Assembly: GCA_025024175.1 (NCBI GenBank)
Contig: QCXZ01000138.1
Location: 46,781,092 to 46,845,091 of the forward strand
DNA: 64,000 nt
Reading direction: 5' to 3'
Origin: Rhyzopertha dominica
Taxonomy: Eukaryota; Arthropoda; Insecta; Coleoptera; Bostrichidae
Each line of letters starts with the position of its first letter. The first letter of the stretch is position 1. Both the position numbers and the translations under genes were made by a program. Under the pieces are notes generated by a model that searched no databases, was not told the DNA's origin, and was given only the letters and a program-made list of their open reading frames with translations. Shown piece after piece: positions 24,440 through 34,850 of this stretch.

Positions 24440-25075
24440 TTTCTATAATAAGTTCTCCGTACCAGTCTTCAATATTCTTCTCGGCATGATCAGTGATCTT
24501 CAGCGCAGCTTCATCACCATAACCGGAGGTGTTTGTCGTAATAGGTTTCTGTGTCTGCCCAAATTAGTTTAATAGCATTGAATTCGCAGTGGTAAGGCGG
24601 AAGTAGCAAAATGTCATTTCTATTTTCCCTTAATAACTGATCCACCTAATCTTCCACTGGTCTTTTGTTTAGTTTAGCCATCCTTAGTTGCTCAGATATA
24701 AGCATTTTCACACTGCAGGTAACATTGTTATTCCTTTACCAGTCGAGGATATCTGCTATCTTCCATGCTGAAGTTGGCTGCTTGTTTAGCTCCACACTGT
24801 GATAAGGAGCTTTGTCCATTATCACTAACGAAGGTTCTGCTAAATTCGGAACCATATTTTCTTCCATCCAAATCTTTAAAATGACAGCCTTCATGTTTCC
24901 GTGGTAATCCGCAAGCTTCGATTTAGTGGCAAATATTAGAGATGTGTCTCTATTGATGGGCTTAAAGGAGTTGGTGTATATTACTTCAACTTGACCTTTA
25001 GTATCCATATGATTCGATGCAAATTGCATAAACTGCGCCAAGTTGGTTACAGTAGAGTGAAATGTGGTACCTGAT
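24440..25075 (-). pseudogene. IS630/Tc1-mariner superfamily transposase relic (DDE_3-like)
   Basis: The minus strand frame gives KPINRDTSLIFATKSKLADY, then VPNLAEPSLVIMDKAPYHS (second catalytic Asp within I-M-D-x-A-x-Y-H-S) and KQPTSAWKIADILDW. After stops it continues with MLISEQLRMAKLNKRPVED and ILLLPPYHCEFNAIKLIWAD. In the family the last block is L-P-P-Y-H-C-x-L-N-P-I-E-x-I-W, so the third catalytic Glu is Lys here. Stops and frameshifts also disable it. At about 25,075 the frame switches abruptly to a LINE RT segment, a junction between two elements. Confidence 0.8.
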
Positions 25076-25420
25076 TTCATTAAATATTTTAATATGCAAT
25101 GATGTCTCGAATACCTTCGCAAAATTGGATAAACTGGCGATAGGATGATAATTTTTTAATTCTGTGGGACTACCATCCTTCAGAATAGGTCATTCTTGTA
25201 ATTTTCCAGATATCTGAAATGTAGCTGTCGATAAAGAGGTACCTGAGTGATGGTATCAAAACCCCCGAACAGTTTCTTATTAAGAAGTTAGGAATCCCAT
25301 CTTCTCCACAGGTCGTCCCGTTTTCTCAGCTTCGCGATAGATGCCTCGAATATCGTTTTCAGAAAACTCAATACCATTACATTAATTCTGGTAATTATCA
25401 TTAACCAAGATCAGACTATT
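25076..25420 (-). pseudogene. LINE reverse transcriptase fragment
   Basis: On the minus strand, with frameshifts: FSENDIRGIYREAEKTG, GEDGIPNFLIRNCSGVLIPS, YISDIWKIT, then PILKDGSPTELKNYHPIASL and SNFAKVFETSLHIKIFNEI. This is the RT fingers region (G-P-D-G-I-P ... W-K ... P-I-x-K-x-G ... N-Y-R-P-I ... K-V-F-E). It stops exactly where the DDE transposase relic begins. No catalytic Asp motif is left. Confidence 0.75.
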
Positions 25421-26490
25421 CACATAGCTAGTAGTAAGTACATCTTTAAAAAACCTTGGCAAATCCATAAACTATTTAGAAAGGATCACACTTTGTTTCA
25501 TTTTTCAAGAAAACCTCGTTCAGTATGCCTCCAATCTAGGTCAAAGAAAATGTTTATTTTTTCAAGAACAGATTTCAAATTTTATTAATTACAGACTTTC
25601 TACAATGAAGGTAGCTACATATTTTATGACGCATTCATTCCCATAATTGAATTTGGAAGATACACTGACACAGTTATAGAGAATATTGACAGTAATTTTT
25701 TGGGAAGACTAACATTATATCCTGACGTTGTTACCCTCTAACGCAAAGTAATGCTCGAAACGCAACTGGCGGGTGTTTGAATATTCCTTTCAAAAATCTA
25801 CAAAACAGACCAGCCTCAGCCTCACGGTGAATATCAATCACGTTCAGGCCAAATTATCCACTTTCCTTCGCAATAGATCTCATCAGCGCAATCCTCTCTG
25901 TAACATCCCAGCATAATTGCGAAACAGGTACAACGAGAGCTGAAACTTCTCACTTAACTTTTTAGCTGCACGTCGAAACTTGCTTTGAAGATTTCCCTAA
26001 AATATAAACACAACCTGACGCTGATATTGAATTACAATCCGGGAAAATTTCCTTAATTAACCCTAATAGCAAATTAAACTGATTATATGAAGGCAACTGC
26101 GTCCGACAGAAGTTGATTAAATAATATTCTCTTTGACTAGCGAAGAGGCTGGACGAAGTTTATATACTTGCTTATAGTAATTGGAAGGTTACTCGGCAAG
26201 TTCTAACAAGTGGCAGTTTTGTCGGATCTACCTTTGCCCAGGGGAGAAGCGTGTTGCGCAAAATATAGCGAAACTTGGGTAACTGCGAACTTTTACTAAG
26301 AGAAACTATTAATATTTACTTACGTAGAACTTAATAGATAAAGTATTAAGGGAAACTTCGGATCCACACACCAAGGAGTTTTTTGGTGTTGGAAGTCTGG
26401 TAAATTCACTCAATTGTTTTTCTTTATGCTTATGTTACATGAAAATATCAAAACAACTTACGATAATATGAGTTACTATGTAGCGTGAGT
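25421..26490. other. intergenic or unrecognised element remnants
   Basis: Possibly the upstream part of the adjacent minus-strand LINE (frames with short protein-like runs around 25,740-25,900), but no motif I can name. Confidence 0.3.
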
Positions 26491-26494
26491 CAGC

Positions 26495-26645
26495 CAAATA
26501 AAATTTTGTTTGAACTTGTGTCAGGCAAATTTTGAGGTTCTTCGTCTTTGACAAAGATTACAGGTGTAATCGAAACGTCAGACTATTAATTTTTTGTCAG
26601 TGTTTTCAAGAGACAGCGATCTATCGGACAAAATATTATCTTACA
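26495..26645 (+). mobile_element. Penelope-like element 3' terminal fragment
   Basis: About 150 bp that recur at 52,740-52,890 (+) and at 51,010-51,150 (-). In the 52-kb copy this segment follows directly on a GIY-YIG C-terminus, so it is the 3' UTR of a PLE family. It ends near GACAAAATATTATC. It contains the hammerhead-like motif annotated separately. Confidence 0.75.
26544..26583 (+). ncRNA. hammerhead-ribozyme-like motif of a PLE, U3-A8 variant
   Basis: Stem I: GTCT (26544-26547) pairs with AGAC (26580-26583). Core: TTGACAA plus one extra A (26548-26555) in place of CTGANGA. Stem II: GATTAC/GTAATC, six perfect pairs, with an AGGT loop (26556-26571). Then GAAAC-GTC (26572-26579), giving a two-pair stem III and C as the cleavage-site nucleotide. 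PLEs are known to carry minimal hammerheads with tiny stem III. Here core C3 is U and G8 is A; these two positions form a pair, so the pair is kept. Activity is not established. Confidence 0.55.
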
Positions 26646-26649
26646 AATA

Positions 26650-29635
26650 AAATAAAGTTCAGTATTTGTAGTACTGGTTGACATTGTGGTTTACGTGACT
26701 TCTGTAAGTGAATCTGAGGAAACTGAAGAAAAGTTTAGCACTGTATTTGGTTTTTAAATTTATTTCGAAATTAATAAGAAATTTATAACCTACAAGAATA
26801 TTATTTCAATACATGCACAAAATGTCCGCGAGGAGGTCCTGCCACCATAGCAAAATAAATAAAAATGCTGTCTTAGATTACTCAAAATCGGTAGCGTAAA
26901 TAATCTAATGGAGTTTTATAAACTTTGTTCCGAAAATGTCAATGGATTCAAGAGATCTTGATGGTTATTCTAGTGGCCGTCGCTTTAAAATCCAATGATT
27001 TTGAAAGGTAATTGTCGGACGATAATCTGGTAATGAGAAGGTCTTTTACCTTATTGGAACCATCCATTTATCCGCTGGCATAGATCTTTCCCGTTATAGT
27101 ATACATTTATAGGGGAAAAAGACGACCTGATATAGACACTATTTAGGTAATATATTTAGAAAATATTAAAGAAGTTGCATTTTAAAGGTAGTAAAATCAC
27201 AGAAAACCGCACTAACAGAAGCGAAACTTATGCAATAATTTTGTTTCACATTTTACGACGTTTCTTTGTGGTTTGTAAACAAGAGCGTGGTATTTGTGTT
27301 TTTGAAGTATCTGTTTCTAATTTCAATATTGGTGTTGTATTTATGGATTTCGTGAATTTATTATTATTTATTATGAGTATTGTAAAAAATAATAAAATGA
27401 AGTGTAAAGTTATCTGTTTTTGTTTTTCAAAGGACAGTGAAAGATATATGTTCTTTCAAAGATGAAGCATTATAAATCATTTTTAAACTAACTTTTAGAG
27501 TTTGACAATGGATGATAGATGTAAGCTGGAAAATTTATTATAGAAGTTGCCAGAGGAATTAGAAAAGAACTATATAGCTCAAATACTTCATTCATTTGTT
27601 TCATTTAAATAATATACATATAACTACAAAACATACTTTAAATAAAAATTTCTCAAGCAATCGCCTGTTTATTTTAGTATACCAATACATTATTATATAT
27701 AAAAATATCCCTTAAGCATTTGGATATTATATGCTCTGTTTTAGCCAGAAAATATGTATTTGTTCTTTCACTCTATCCCCAAGTTGCTTGTTTTTGAATT
27801 TGGTATTATGTAACTTCTCCCATAATCAAAAATGGTAATATTTTAGTATTCTTATTATTAACAATAATTAAACCTATTTTTTTAATGCAATAATGACACA
27901 TTTAAGGTGTTCAAGATACAAATACAAGTTGAGTTTTTGATAATCTAGTCTAGGTCCTAAAACAAATTCGTTACAGTAACCAGAGACCATTACTTGTGTC
28001 TTCCACATAGTTTGTAGTCATTCCATTCTGGTGTACATATTGCAAGCTTTATGTTATTAGCGCTATATGATTAAGAGTATGGAACCTGCCTGCTAAAACA
28101 TTATTCTGCAAAATTCAAGTTTAAAGTCTTATTTACACCTCGATTATTTAATAAGTAATTCATTTTTGCAATGCTCAAATGTTGAAATTACCATTGCTTT
28201 ATTGCTTTGGGTTTAAATTTGAAGATAAAATATATTTTGATGTATTTAATTTTGGGTGAAAATAGATCTATAACCAGGTACAGAACTAAATCTTTAAAAT
28301 CCTTTTCCTGTGATGTCTGACTTGCCATACTTCCTTATTAAAAAACTTCCATGACATTATTGAGTTGTTCTAATCATTGTGTCAGTCAGTAGGTACAGTC
28401 AGTTGCAAAGTTAGTGAAATAGTAAGTAGTTTTAAATCTTGATGTTTAAGCTAAATATAGCATTATTTTTAAGAAAAATATACACATTAATTATACAAAT
28501 CATTAGATTTTGTAAATTTGTTGAGTCTATAATGTTTTAGATCTATTTTCATATGCAGACATTGCATGAATTTGGCAATCGACTGTACACTGGAAATGTA
28601 CAATAAAGACATTCGGCGTGTAGCGACACTTCGTTAACACATGCCAAAATATACAAATATTGATTTTACTCTATGTGTCTGGAGCTCACTTCTTGTTGCA
28701 TAACCCAGAAAACAAGATATGTTAAATTCTTTAACTTTAGTCAAATAATTTGCAGCCGTCTCGCTTCAGGTTAGAAAAGATTTAATTAATCCAAAGTTAG
28801 TACAAATTCTGCTTGCGATGAGGAACCAAGCTAACCGATAGAGCAGCTCAAGACGGCAACAATAAACTTCCTGAACCAAGCTTCAAGCAACATGACGTAC
28901 ATTTCGCGATAGCCGCTACATCTGCCGTAATGAATAGTTATTAGCCATACGGCATGGCAAATAAAGTCGCGAGAAAACTGCGTTCTCTACGAAACAAAGT
29001 TTTATTAAACTAGAATATTGCACTTCGTACTGGTCCTCGTCGGGTTCTTTTACGAATGCCCCGAGCACGCCGAGCCTTCCATTAGTCATAAAANGTATAG
29101 TGCTGGTAAATGAATGGGATCATAATTTTTAGATATTCGCGTGTTTCCAGCGGCTCTGTCTGGAAATACGGACTTTCTTTACAGTAACGCCTTACAGTGC
29201 TCTTCAGGCATAGTATGAACTATATTTTTAGGTAGAAGCGTGCCTCCTTTTAAAGCACCAGATATACTGTTTGAATACTGTTCTGTATAATATAGGTTTT
29301 TAAACTCGAAATATACAAGTTAAATCTCCCTGACGTTCCTTTCGAGCTTGTTTCTATTATTCACCTGAATCTGTATTCTGTAATATGGATACACTCCTTA
29401 CCTGTGAGTGACACTAGATACTAGGCTGACCTTATTTCCTTATCTGGTGAGGTTACCAGCAACAAAAGCTTTATATGTCTACAGTTGCATGGTCAGAAGT
29501 GCCTGAAGAACATATTCTTCCTCTCATTTTTTTAACGTGGATATGTCTGATAATCTACTATATATACTACAATAGTACTTAGCGATAGAAGCAAAGTACT
29601 TAATTTGTAGATCTTTAAGTAGGAAAGTAAGTATC
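26650..29635. other. AT-rich intergenic DNA
   Basis: No recognised gene or element. A GC-richer patch occurs at about 28,800-29,080 without coding signal. A 96-codon frame at 27,175-27,465 has no family resemblance. Confidence 0.45.
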
Positions 29636-29639
29636 TATT

Positions 29640-30305
29640 TCGGTAGAGAAAATGTATGCTTACATAATTTTTTACTCAGATGTTTACAAGCATATACTTT
29701 AATTTTATTGTACACAAAGTTCGTGCCCTCTTTTTGTTCACTGCCAGTTCTGTGGCTTCTCTCCATGTATTTCCTCGTTTTTCCAATATCTTGTCTATGG
29801 CTCCATCCCATGTCTAGCGTTGCCTTCCCTCGCTCTTCTAGCATAAATTTTTGCTTGCCAGATTTTTTTGATTTGGTGTCATTCATGCATCCGCAGCATA
29901 GAGTCAAACCATTTTAATTGGTTTTGTTCTATTGTTATTAGGATTAGTTCTATGTTCAGTTCCCTTCGAATTTCGTCGTTCCTTATGCGTTCCATTCTTG
30001 TTATTCCCATTGTTCGTCTGTGAAATTTCATTTCTATAGCCTGAATTCGACTTTTTTGGTTTCCTGTTAATACCCACGACTCGCCTCCAAAAGTTAGTAT
30101 ATGTCTATATATGGTCTTGTACACATTGGTTTTTGTTTTTTTTTGTAATTTCTCTTCTTTCTACGAGTGTCGTACTTAGTGCATAATATAGTTTTATAAC
30201 CGATGATAATCTTTCATTAATTTCTATCTCCGCTGTTCTTATGTCGCCCAGAGGAATCCCAAATATTTAAAGGTTTTGACCTGTTCTATTTGTTGTTCTT
30301 TATAT
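29640..30305 (-). pseudogene. RTE-like non-LTR retrotransposon C-terminal region
   Basis: Minus strand, from 30,305 downward: YKEQQIEQVKTFKYLGFLW, then VYKTIYRHILTFGGESWVLT, IQAIEMKFHRRTMGITRMER, IRNDEIRRELNIELILITIE, QNQLKWFDSMLRMHE. After a shift, IDKILEKRGNTWREATELA follows. These are the hallmark blocks downstream of the RT palm in RTE-type elements: F-K-Y-L-G, Y-K-x-x-x-x-P-x-L-x-Y-G-x-E-x-W, E-M-x-x-x-R-R-x-x-G, R-L-x-W-x-G-H-x-x-R-M, and the terminal W-x-E-A-x-x-L-A segment. The RT catalytic core is absent (5' truncated). Confidence 0.85.
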
Positions 30306-30344
30306 TTCATATCATTTGTATTGATACCTACTCAAAGTTTCTAC

Positions 30345-30505
30345 ACCTTTGCCGATATCGAGTATCNATACCATTTTGTCGTGATATTCAAGTATCGAGA
30401 GAATTTAAAAGTATCGGAGTATAGAAAGTATTCAANAGTTTCGAAAACATTTAAAAGTAACGANAGTATTNAGAGATATCGAAAGTATTCAGAACAATGG
30501 AAAGT
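30345..30505. repeat. degenerate short tandem repeat with ambiguous bases
   Basis: Loose repetition of GAAAGTATTCA / AAGTATCGAGA-like units of about 12-19 bp, with four N bases (30367, 30436, 30464, 30471). The Ns suggest collapsed or polymorphic repeats. Apparent frames through it are not genes. Confidence 0.5.
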
Positions 30506-30829
30506 GGGTCGGAATCTTTGTACTCTAAATTTGAGAAGCCAGGACCATAATTTTCGAATTTCTGTATTAAGGTGATTTGAACTTTTCCAAATATGGGTGT
30601 GTAAACAAAAAATCCGTACGTATCTTTTTATGTTTTTTTTATTAAAACATAGTAGGCTGTAAAAGCCTGTCATTTCACTTTGAAGGTTGAGACATGCACT
30701 GATGAGCTGTAATGACAGCGAAATAGTACTATCTGCAGTTGGTTGAGGTGTAGACAGCACAGCATAGACATGCATTTCTTGTGTCAGTTTGAGCTATTTC
30801 AAAACTCACATAATTTCTTGAAGAAGAAT

Positions 30830-31715
30830 GAACCATTTGAAGGAAAGTGATTGACGTCGAGAAGTTGGCGAATTTTACGTGGAACATAATTTACCAGGAA
30901 AACTTTTCACTGTAAAACAGTGTATGGTATTACTAGAAGCGTATACGAAAGAAAATTGCTGTATAGAGCACCGGGAAGTGAAAGAAAACCTTAAAAAATG
31001 ACTGAAAACAGAAAAAAGAAGCTGGAGTCAGAAGCTGTTGGTAAGGTCGGATAGTTATTAAGAAAACTAGGTCGAAATTTTAAAATATCACATTCATATG
31101 TGAGAATATTCTTAAAGCAGAAGTTTCTCTTCGAGAACGAAAATTGCACCCAAATATAGACAAAAGCAGTTAGAAGAGCAAAGAAGTAAACTGCGAAATT
31201 TGCGTGAAATTCATTTGAAACCTTTTACCGATAATCTTGTTATCATCGACGATGAGTCTTACTTTACACTAGACCGCAGTAATGGAGCAGGAAACAAAAC
31301 CATCTGTTTAGGGAGGGTAATGAAGTGCCTAATGGGTATGCCAATGAATGCGTTAGAAAAATACTAGTTCCCGTCATCAAAAATTTCATGATGACGGCAA
31401 ATATATTTTTTGGCCAGCCATGGCAAGAGCGCATTATGGAACTCAAACAACTGAGACTTTTCACCAACAGTATATAAAATATATTCCGTGTATAGGTAAT
31501 GTTCCTAATGTACCTGAATTGAGACCCATTGATAGGTTTTGGGCCCTACTTAACAAAAGGTATACGACGGAGGATGGGGAGCAAAAACAAAAGAACTCCG
31601 GTGAAGAATTCCTAGCAAACTTACCATTATAAAAAAGAACATTCTGAAACATTAATGGGTAGAATTTTTACAAAAGTGAGATTAGCTGCTGACTACGGGG
31701 CGGATTGTGTTTTAA
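30830..31715 (+). pseudogene. Tc1/mariner-superfamily transposase relic
   Basis: Plus strand with frameshifts: EFYVEHNLPGKLFTVKQCMV, SHSYVRIFLKQKFLF, APKYRQKQLEEQRSKLRNL, then VIIDDESYFTLDRSNGAGNK (first catalytic Asp in I-I-D-D-E-S-Y-F), a large internal loss, KYIFWPAMARAHYG (second Asp replaced by Ala relative to F-W-P-D-L-A-S-x-H-Y), VPNVPELRPIDRFWALLNKR (family third position usually Glu in R-P-I-E-x-F-W, here Asp) and a short tail ending near 31,715. It belongs to a widespread insect IS630-Tc1-mariner lineage; the subgroup is not assigned. The loss between the first and second acidic regions and the substituted residues make it inactive. Confidence 0.8.
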
Positions 31716-32211
31716 AATAACTCATTTTTTTGCAAATGCCATTTTTAGTCAGTTTCCTAACCAGTAGGTAGTTTAACGAATACACTTATTGCATTTGTAT
31801 GGATTATTTGCTTACCTACCCTTAAAGGTCTATTAATTACAGGATTTTCGGTACTGAAAAACAAATTTTATTTTTGAAAAATGTTTATTCAATAACATTA
31901 ATGTAATTATATTTTGATTAGAGGGCTCGAGATAAGCCAGTGGACTGTATTTGATATAGTTTGAAATTTTGAAGAAATGACAGTGCTTACCCTCAGTTTC
32001 TTCTGGAACTATGCATCCCTTGGTGTGTGGCTTTAGCTCCCAGGGAGGCTGAGTTTATCACGAATGCAATGAGGGAACCTCTGGCACTATATTGCTGGCT
32101 TCGAAAACAGAAGCGTGAGGAGACAACCACCACAAAAAAAACACCGGCACTTCCATTCAATACGCGGGCATTTGAATAGAATGTAAACAAAAGCGGGCCG
32201 AAGAGTCAGTG

Positions 32212-33309
32212 CTACCTGTTATACTGAGATCCAAAATAAGGGAAACAAATAAACAAAAAACCCTTCTGAGGACGCAACAGTAATAAATGCTCAAAATGTC
32301 GCCCTTTGCTGTTTTCACAAGCTTGAATTCGTGCCCAAAACGATCTTTTAACATGCATTAACATTTCTGGAGTGATGGATCTACATGCATCACGTATTTT
32401 ATTTTCTAAATGTTATACACTTTCAATTGGTGTTTGGTATACTTGCTCTTTTACCATTCCCCACAGAAAAAAATCCAAAGGAGTAAGGTCCGGGCTTCTC
32501 GGTGGCCAAAGATTAATTGAACCTCTTCCTATCCATCGGTTAGGCAAAACCAAATCAAGATGATTTCGCACTATTCTGTGATAATGCGCAAGTGCCCCAT
32601 CTTGTTGGAACCATAAAACTCGCCTTACTTGTAAATTTACATTTTGGAGAAGTACCGGTAAAAGATTTCTTAAAAAATCTAGATAAGTATTGCCGTTTAC
32701 ACTATCGCGAAATAAATAAGGCCCAACAATTTGATTCCCCAATGTTCCGCACCAGACATTCGTCGAATAGATAATTTGAAAATGCCTTCTCGAACCCAAC
32801 GTGGATTTTCTTGCGCATAATAATGCATGTTATGTTTGTTAACTCCACCATTATTAGAAAATCTTGCTTCATCTGAGAAGCATATGTTGTTATAAAATCT
32901 CACATTCAAATTTTCGTGTTCCCGAAAAAAGCTGCAAAAAGCCAGTCTTTTAGGATAATTTTGTCTCTTTTAAGGCCTGAACCAATTGCAAGTGATACGG
33001 ATGAAATCGATTGCCTTTAATTATTCGGTGTACTAAAGACTAATACGGGTTGCTCCTGAGACTACCCTTTGACTAATATGAGGATTTACGTCAATCATTT
33101 CCAATAGTTTAATTTCATTGTCAGGGCCTGTTGCTGTTCTTTCTCTTAACTTTTTCAGTGGTGGCCAGTTTGTCCTTAAAGTTAATTCAAGTCTCTTAAA
33201 AATTGTATCGGCAGGAGCTCTTCTATTAGGAAAACGTTGACTGTATAAAATTTTTCTTGCATTCACCATAAATCAAAATCATATATGTTTCTTCATCATT
33301 TGAATGCAT
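32212..33309 (-). pseudogene. nearly full-length DDE transposase pseudogene (Tc1/mariner superfamily)
   Basis: The likely original start is at 33309 (MHSNDEETYMILIYGEC). A frameshift leads into NARKILYSQRFPNRRAPADT and an HTH region (ENPH-like VNPHISQRVV). Further on are SDEARFSNNGGVNKHNMHYY (first Asp), VWCGTLGNQIVGPYLFRD, VLWFQQDGALAHYHRIVRNH (second Asp), GRGSINLWPPRSPDLTPLDF and FLWGMVKEQVYQTP (third acidic region). The C-terminus reads ITPEMLMHV-type sequence and ends at the stop 32212-32214. Length and domain order match the insect family with V-W-C-G-I and R-S-P-D-L-x-P-L-D-F-F-L-W. Several frameshifts. ACCCTGTATA at 33461-33470 may be its outer terminus. A related relic lies at 12.3-12.85 kb. 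Confidence 0.88.
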
Positions 33310-33689
33310 TTTGACTTTTAATAAATACAGTGATAGGAACCGTCATGGATTCCCAATTTATTTTTAAAATAATACCATTATGTAAAATAACCACATTGGC
33401 TATGAGAATGTATTTTGAGTTGCATTTTTAATTTCGTAAGGGTCATCATCATTGGTGAAACCCTGTATAATGAAATTATTTCTTCGATTTCCATTTTTTC
33501 TTATTTACTACTTTTTAGGATGCCACTAGGATTGTTAATTTTTTGTTTGTTAATCCAGTACACTGCATGTTCAAATAAAGAAGTAAGTACTTTAATCAGA
33601 GTTTGAAAATGCTTGTCCGAAAGTATTAGCAAATCACCAGGATGCAGCAACAGTCCATTTTAATAAGCTTACCTCTGTTATTAGCCCAG

Positions 33690-34010
33690 CAATGTAGCAG
33701 TAGCAACTCCAACTTCACTAATGAACAAAGTGGCGCTTAGCTACATCCGAACTGCGCCTGAAACATTAAGCAACCGAACGTGCGGCTTATTGAGCTCTTT
33801 GCGACGCTGCTGTTAAGCACACACATCCCACCGTCGGCTTAAATATGGATTTTCCATTTGCGTTGGGAATGGAATAGATTTGGAAACGCTCTCGCCTCAT
33901 ACGTCATTACCCATAAAGTTGGCTATCTGTTGTGTATTGAGTAATGGTCTCAGGAAGGAAGGCATGATGCAGAAGCCGCCGGCTGGGCAGCGGTTCTCAA
34001 AGTTTCGGCT
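33690..34010. other. GC-richer non-coding island
   Basis: Elevated G+C with CpG words, no protein-like frame; comparable to other islands in the window. Confidence 0.25.
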
Positions 34011-34275
34011 GCATCCGCGATTCATTTGATTAATTGTAGAGCCAGCGGAATATAGATATTTACGAAATGCTCTTGTGAGTCTTCAAGGAGATTTGGTTTT
34101 CAGTATGATATGAAGTCATATAGGTCCACTATACCTGATGATACGTAATAAAGATTTTTGGAAACTTGCCTCAGTCAGCAGAACAACAGAAAATTTATTA
34201 AAAACCTAAAATTACCTTCATAAATTTTGGTGTCAGAGAAAAATTTTGCCAAATTTTATATCTTAGTTTTAAAAC

Positions 34276-34850
34276 TTAGAAATGCTGTAGAATCTTTATC
34301 CTAAACCAAAGTGACTCCTCAGTGAGCCCATCTTCAAGGGCTGCATTTTGTAAACCAGAAAATGTTTCGGGGTCGTCATCACTATCCTTTGGAATCCATT
34401 CATCTTTGTCGCTCTCAGAGCTTGACAGTGATACTTTATTCTTTGATGTTTTTCTTTGGTTTTTTCTTGAGACTCCTTTCAACGATGTACCAGTTGTACT
34501 TTCAGTATCCTCTTAACGAACGCTTCGGACGCCTTTCCTGAATTAATAATTCTTAACCAAATCTTTTATTTCTATAGGCTCAAAAGGAAATCCCCATTTC
34601 ACTGGTATACAAATTGCATGAAGAAGAACCTTTTCATCGGTATCTGTCAACGCAGTGCTACGTCCAGGTTTCTGTATGTGTAATTTATTAATCTTTCTGT
34701 TCATCCTGAAATAGGGTATATTATATTGGTCACTTAATTGCATTAAATTGATACGCTGTACCTTGCCACAGCCTCATCCAATACCTCTGTAGAGTACTTC
34801 TCACCTATTTCTCTTCTTCTTCTTCTTGTCTCTGTGCATCATCTCTTTTC
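34276..34850 (-). pseudogene. pogo/Tigger-like transposase with the catalytic domain deleted
   Basis: On the minus strand, the upstream end contains a YSTEVLDEAVARYSV-like psq helix-turn-helix (about 34,800-34,755), then NIPYFRMNRKINKLHIQKPG and RSTALTDTDEKVLLHAICIP, KWGFPFEPIEIKDLVKNY: the HTH plus CENP-B-type DNA-binding start of pogo-like proteins. Immediately afterwards comes a serine/acidic C-terminal tail, SLSSSESDKDEWIPKDSDDD, ending at 34276. The roughly 200-residue DDE domain expected between them is missing, so this is an internal-deletion derivative. It also has frameshifts in the HTH. Confidence 0.7.

Noticed and set aside
27175..27465. 96-codon plus-strand frame
   Set aside because: Composition follows the local AT-rich DNA and there is no family resemblance.
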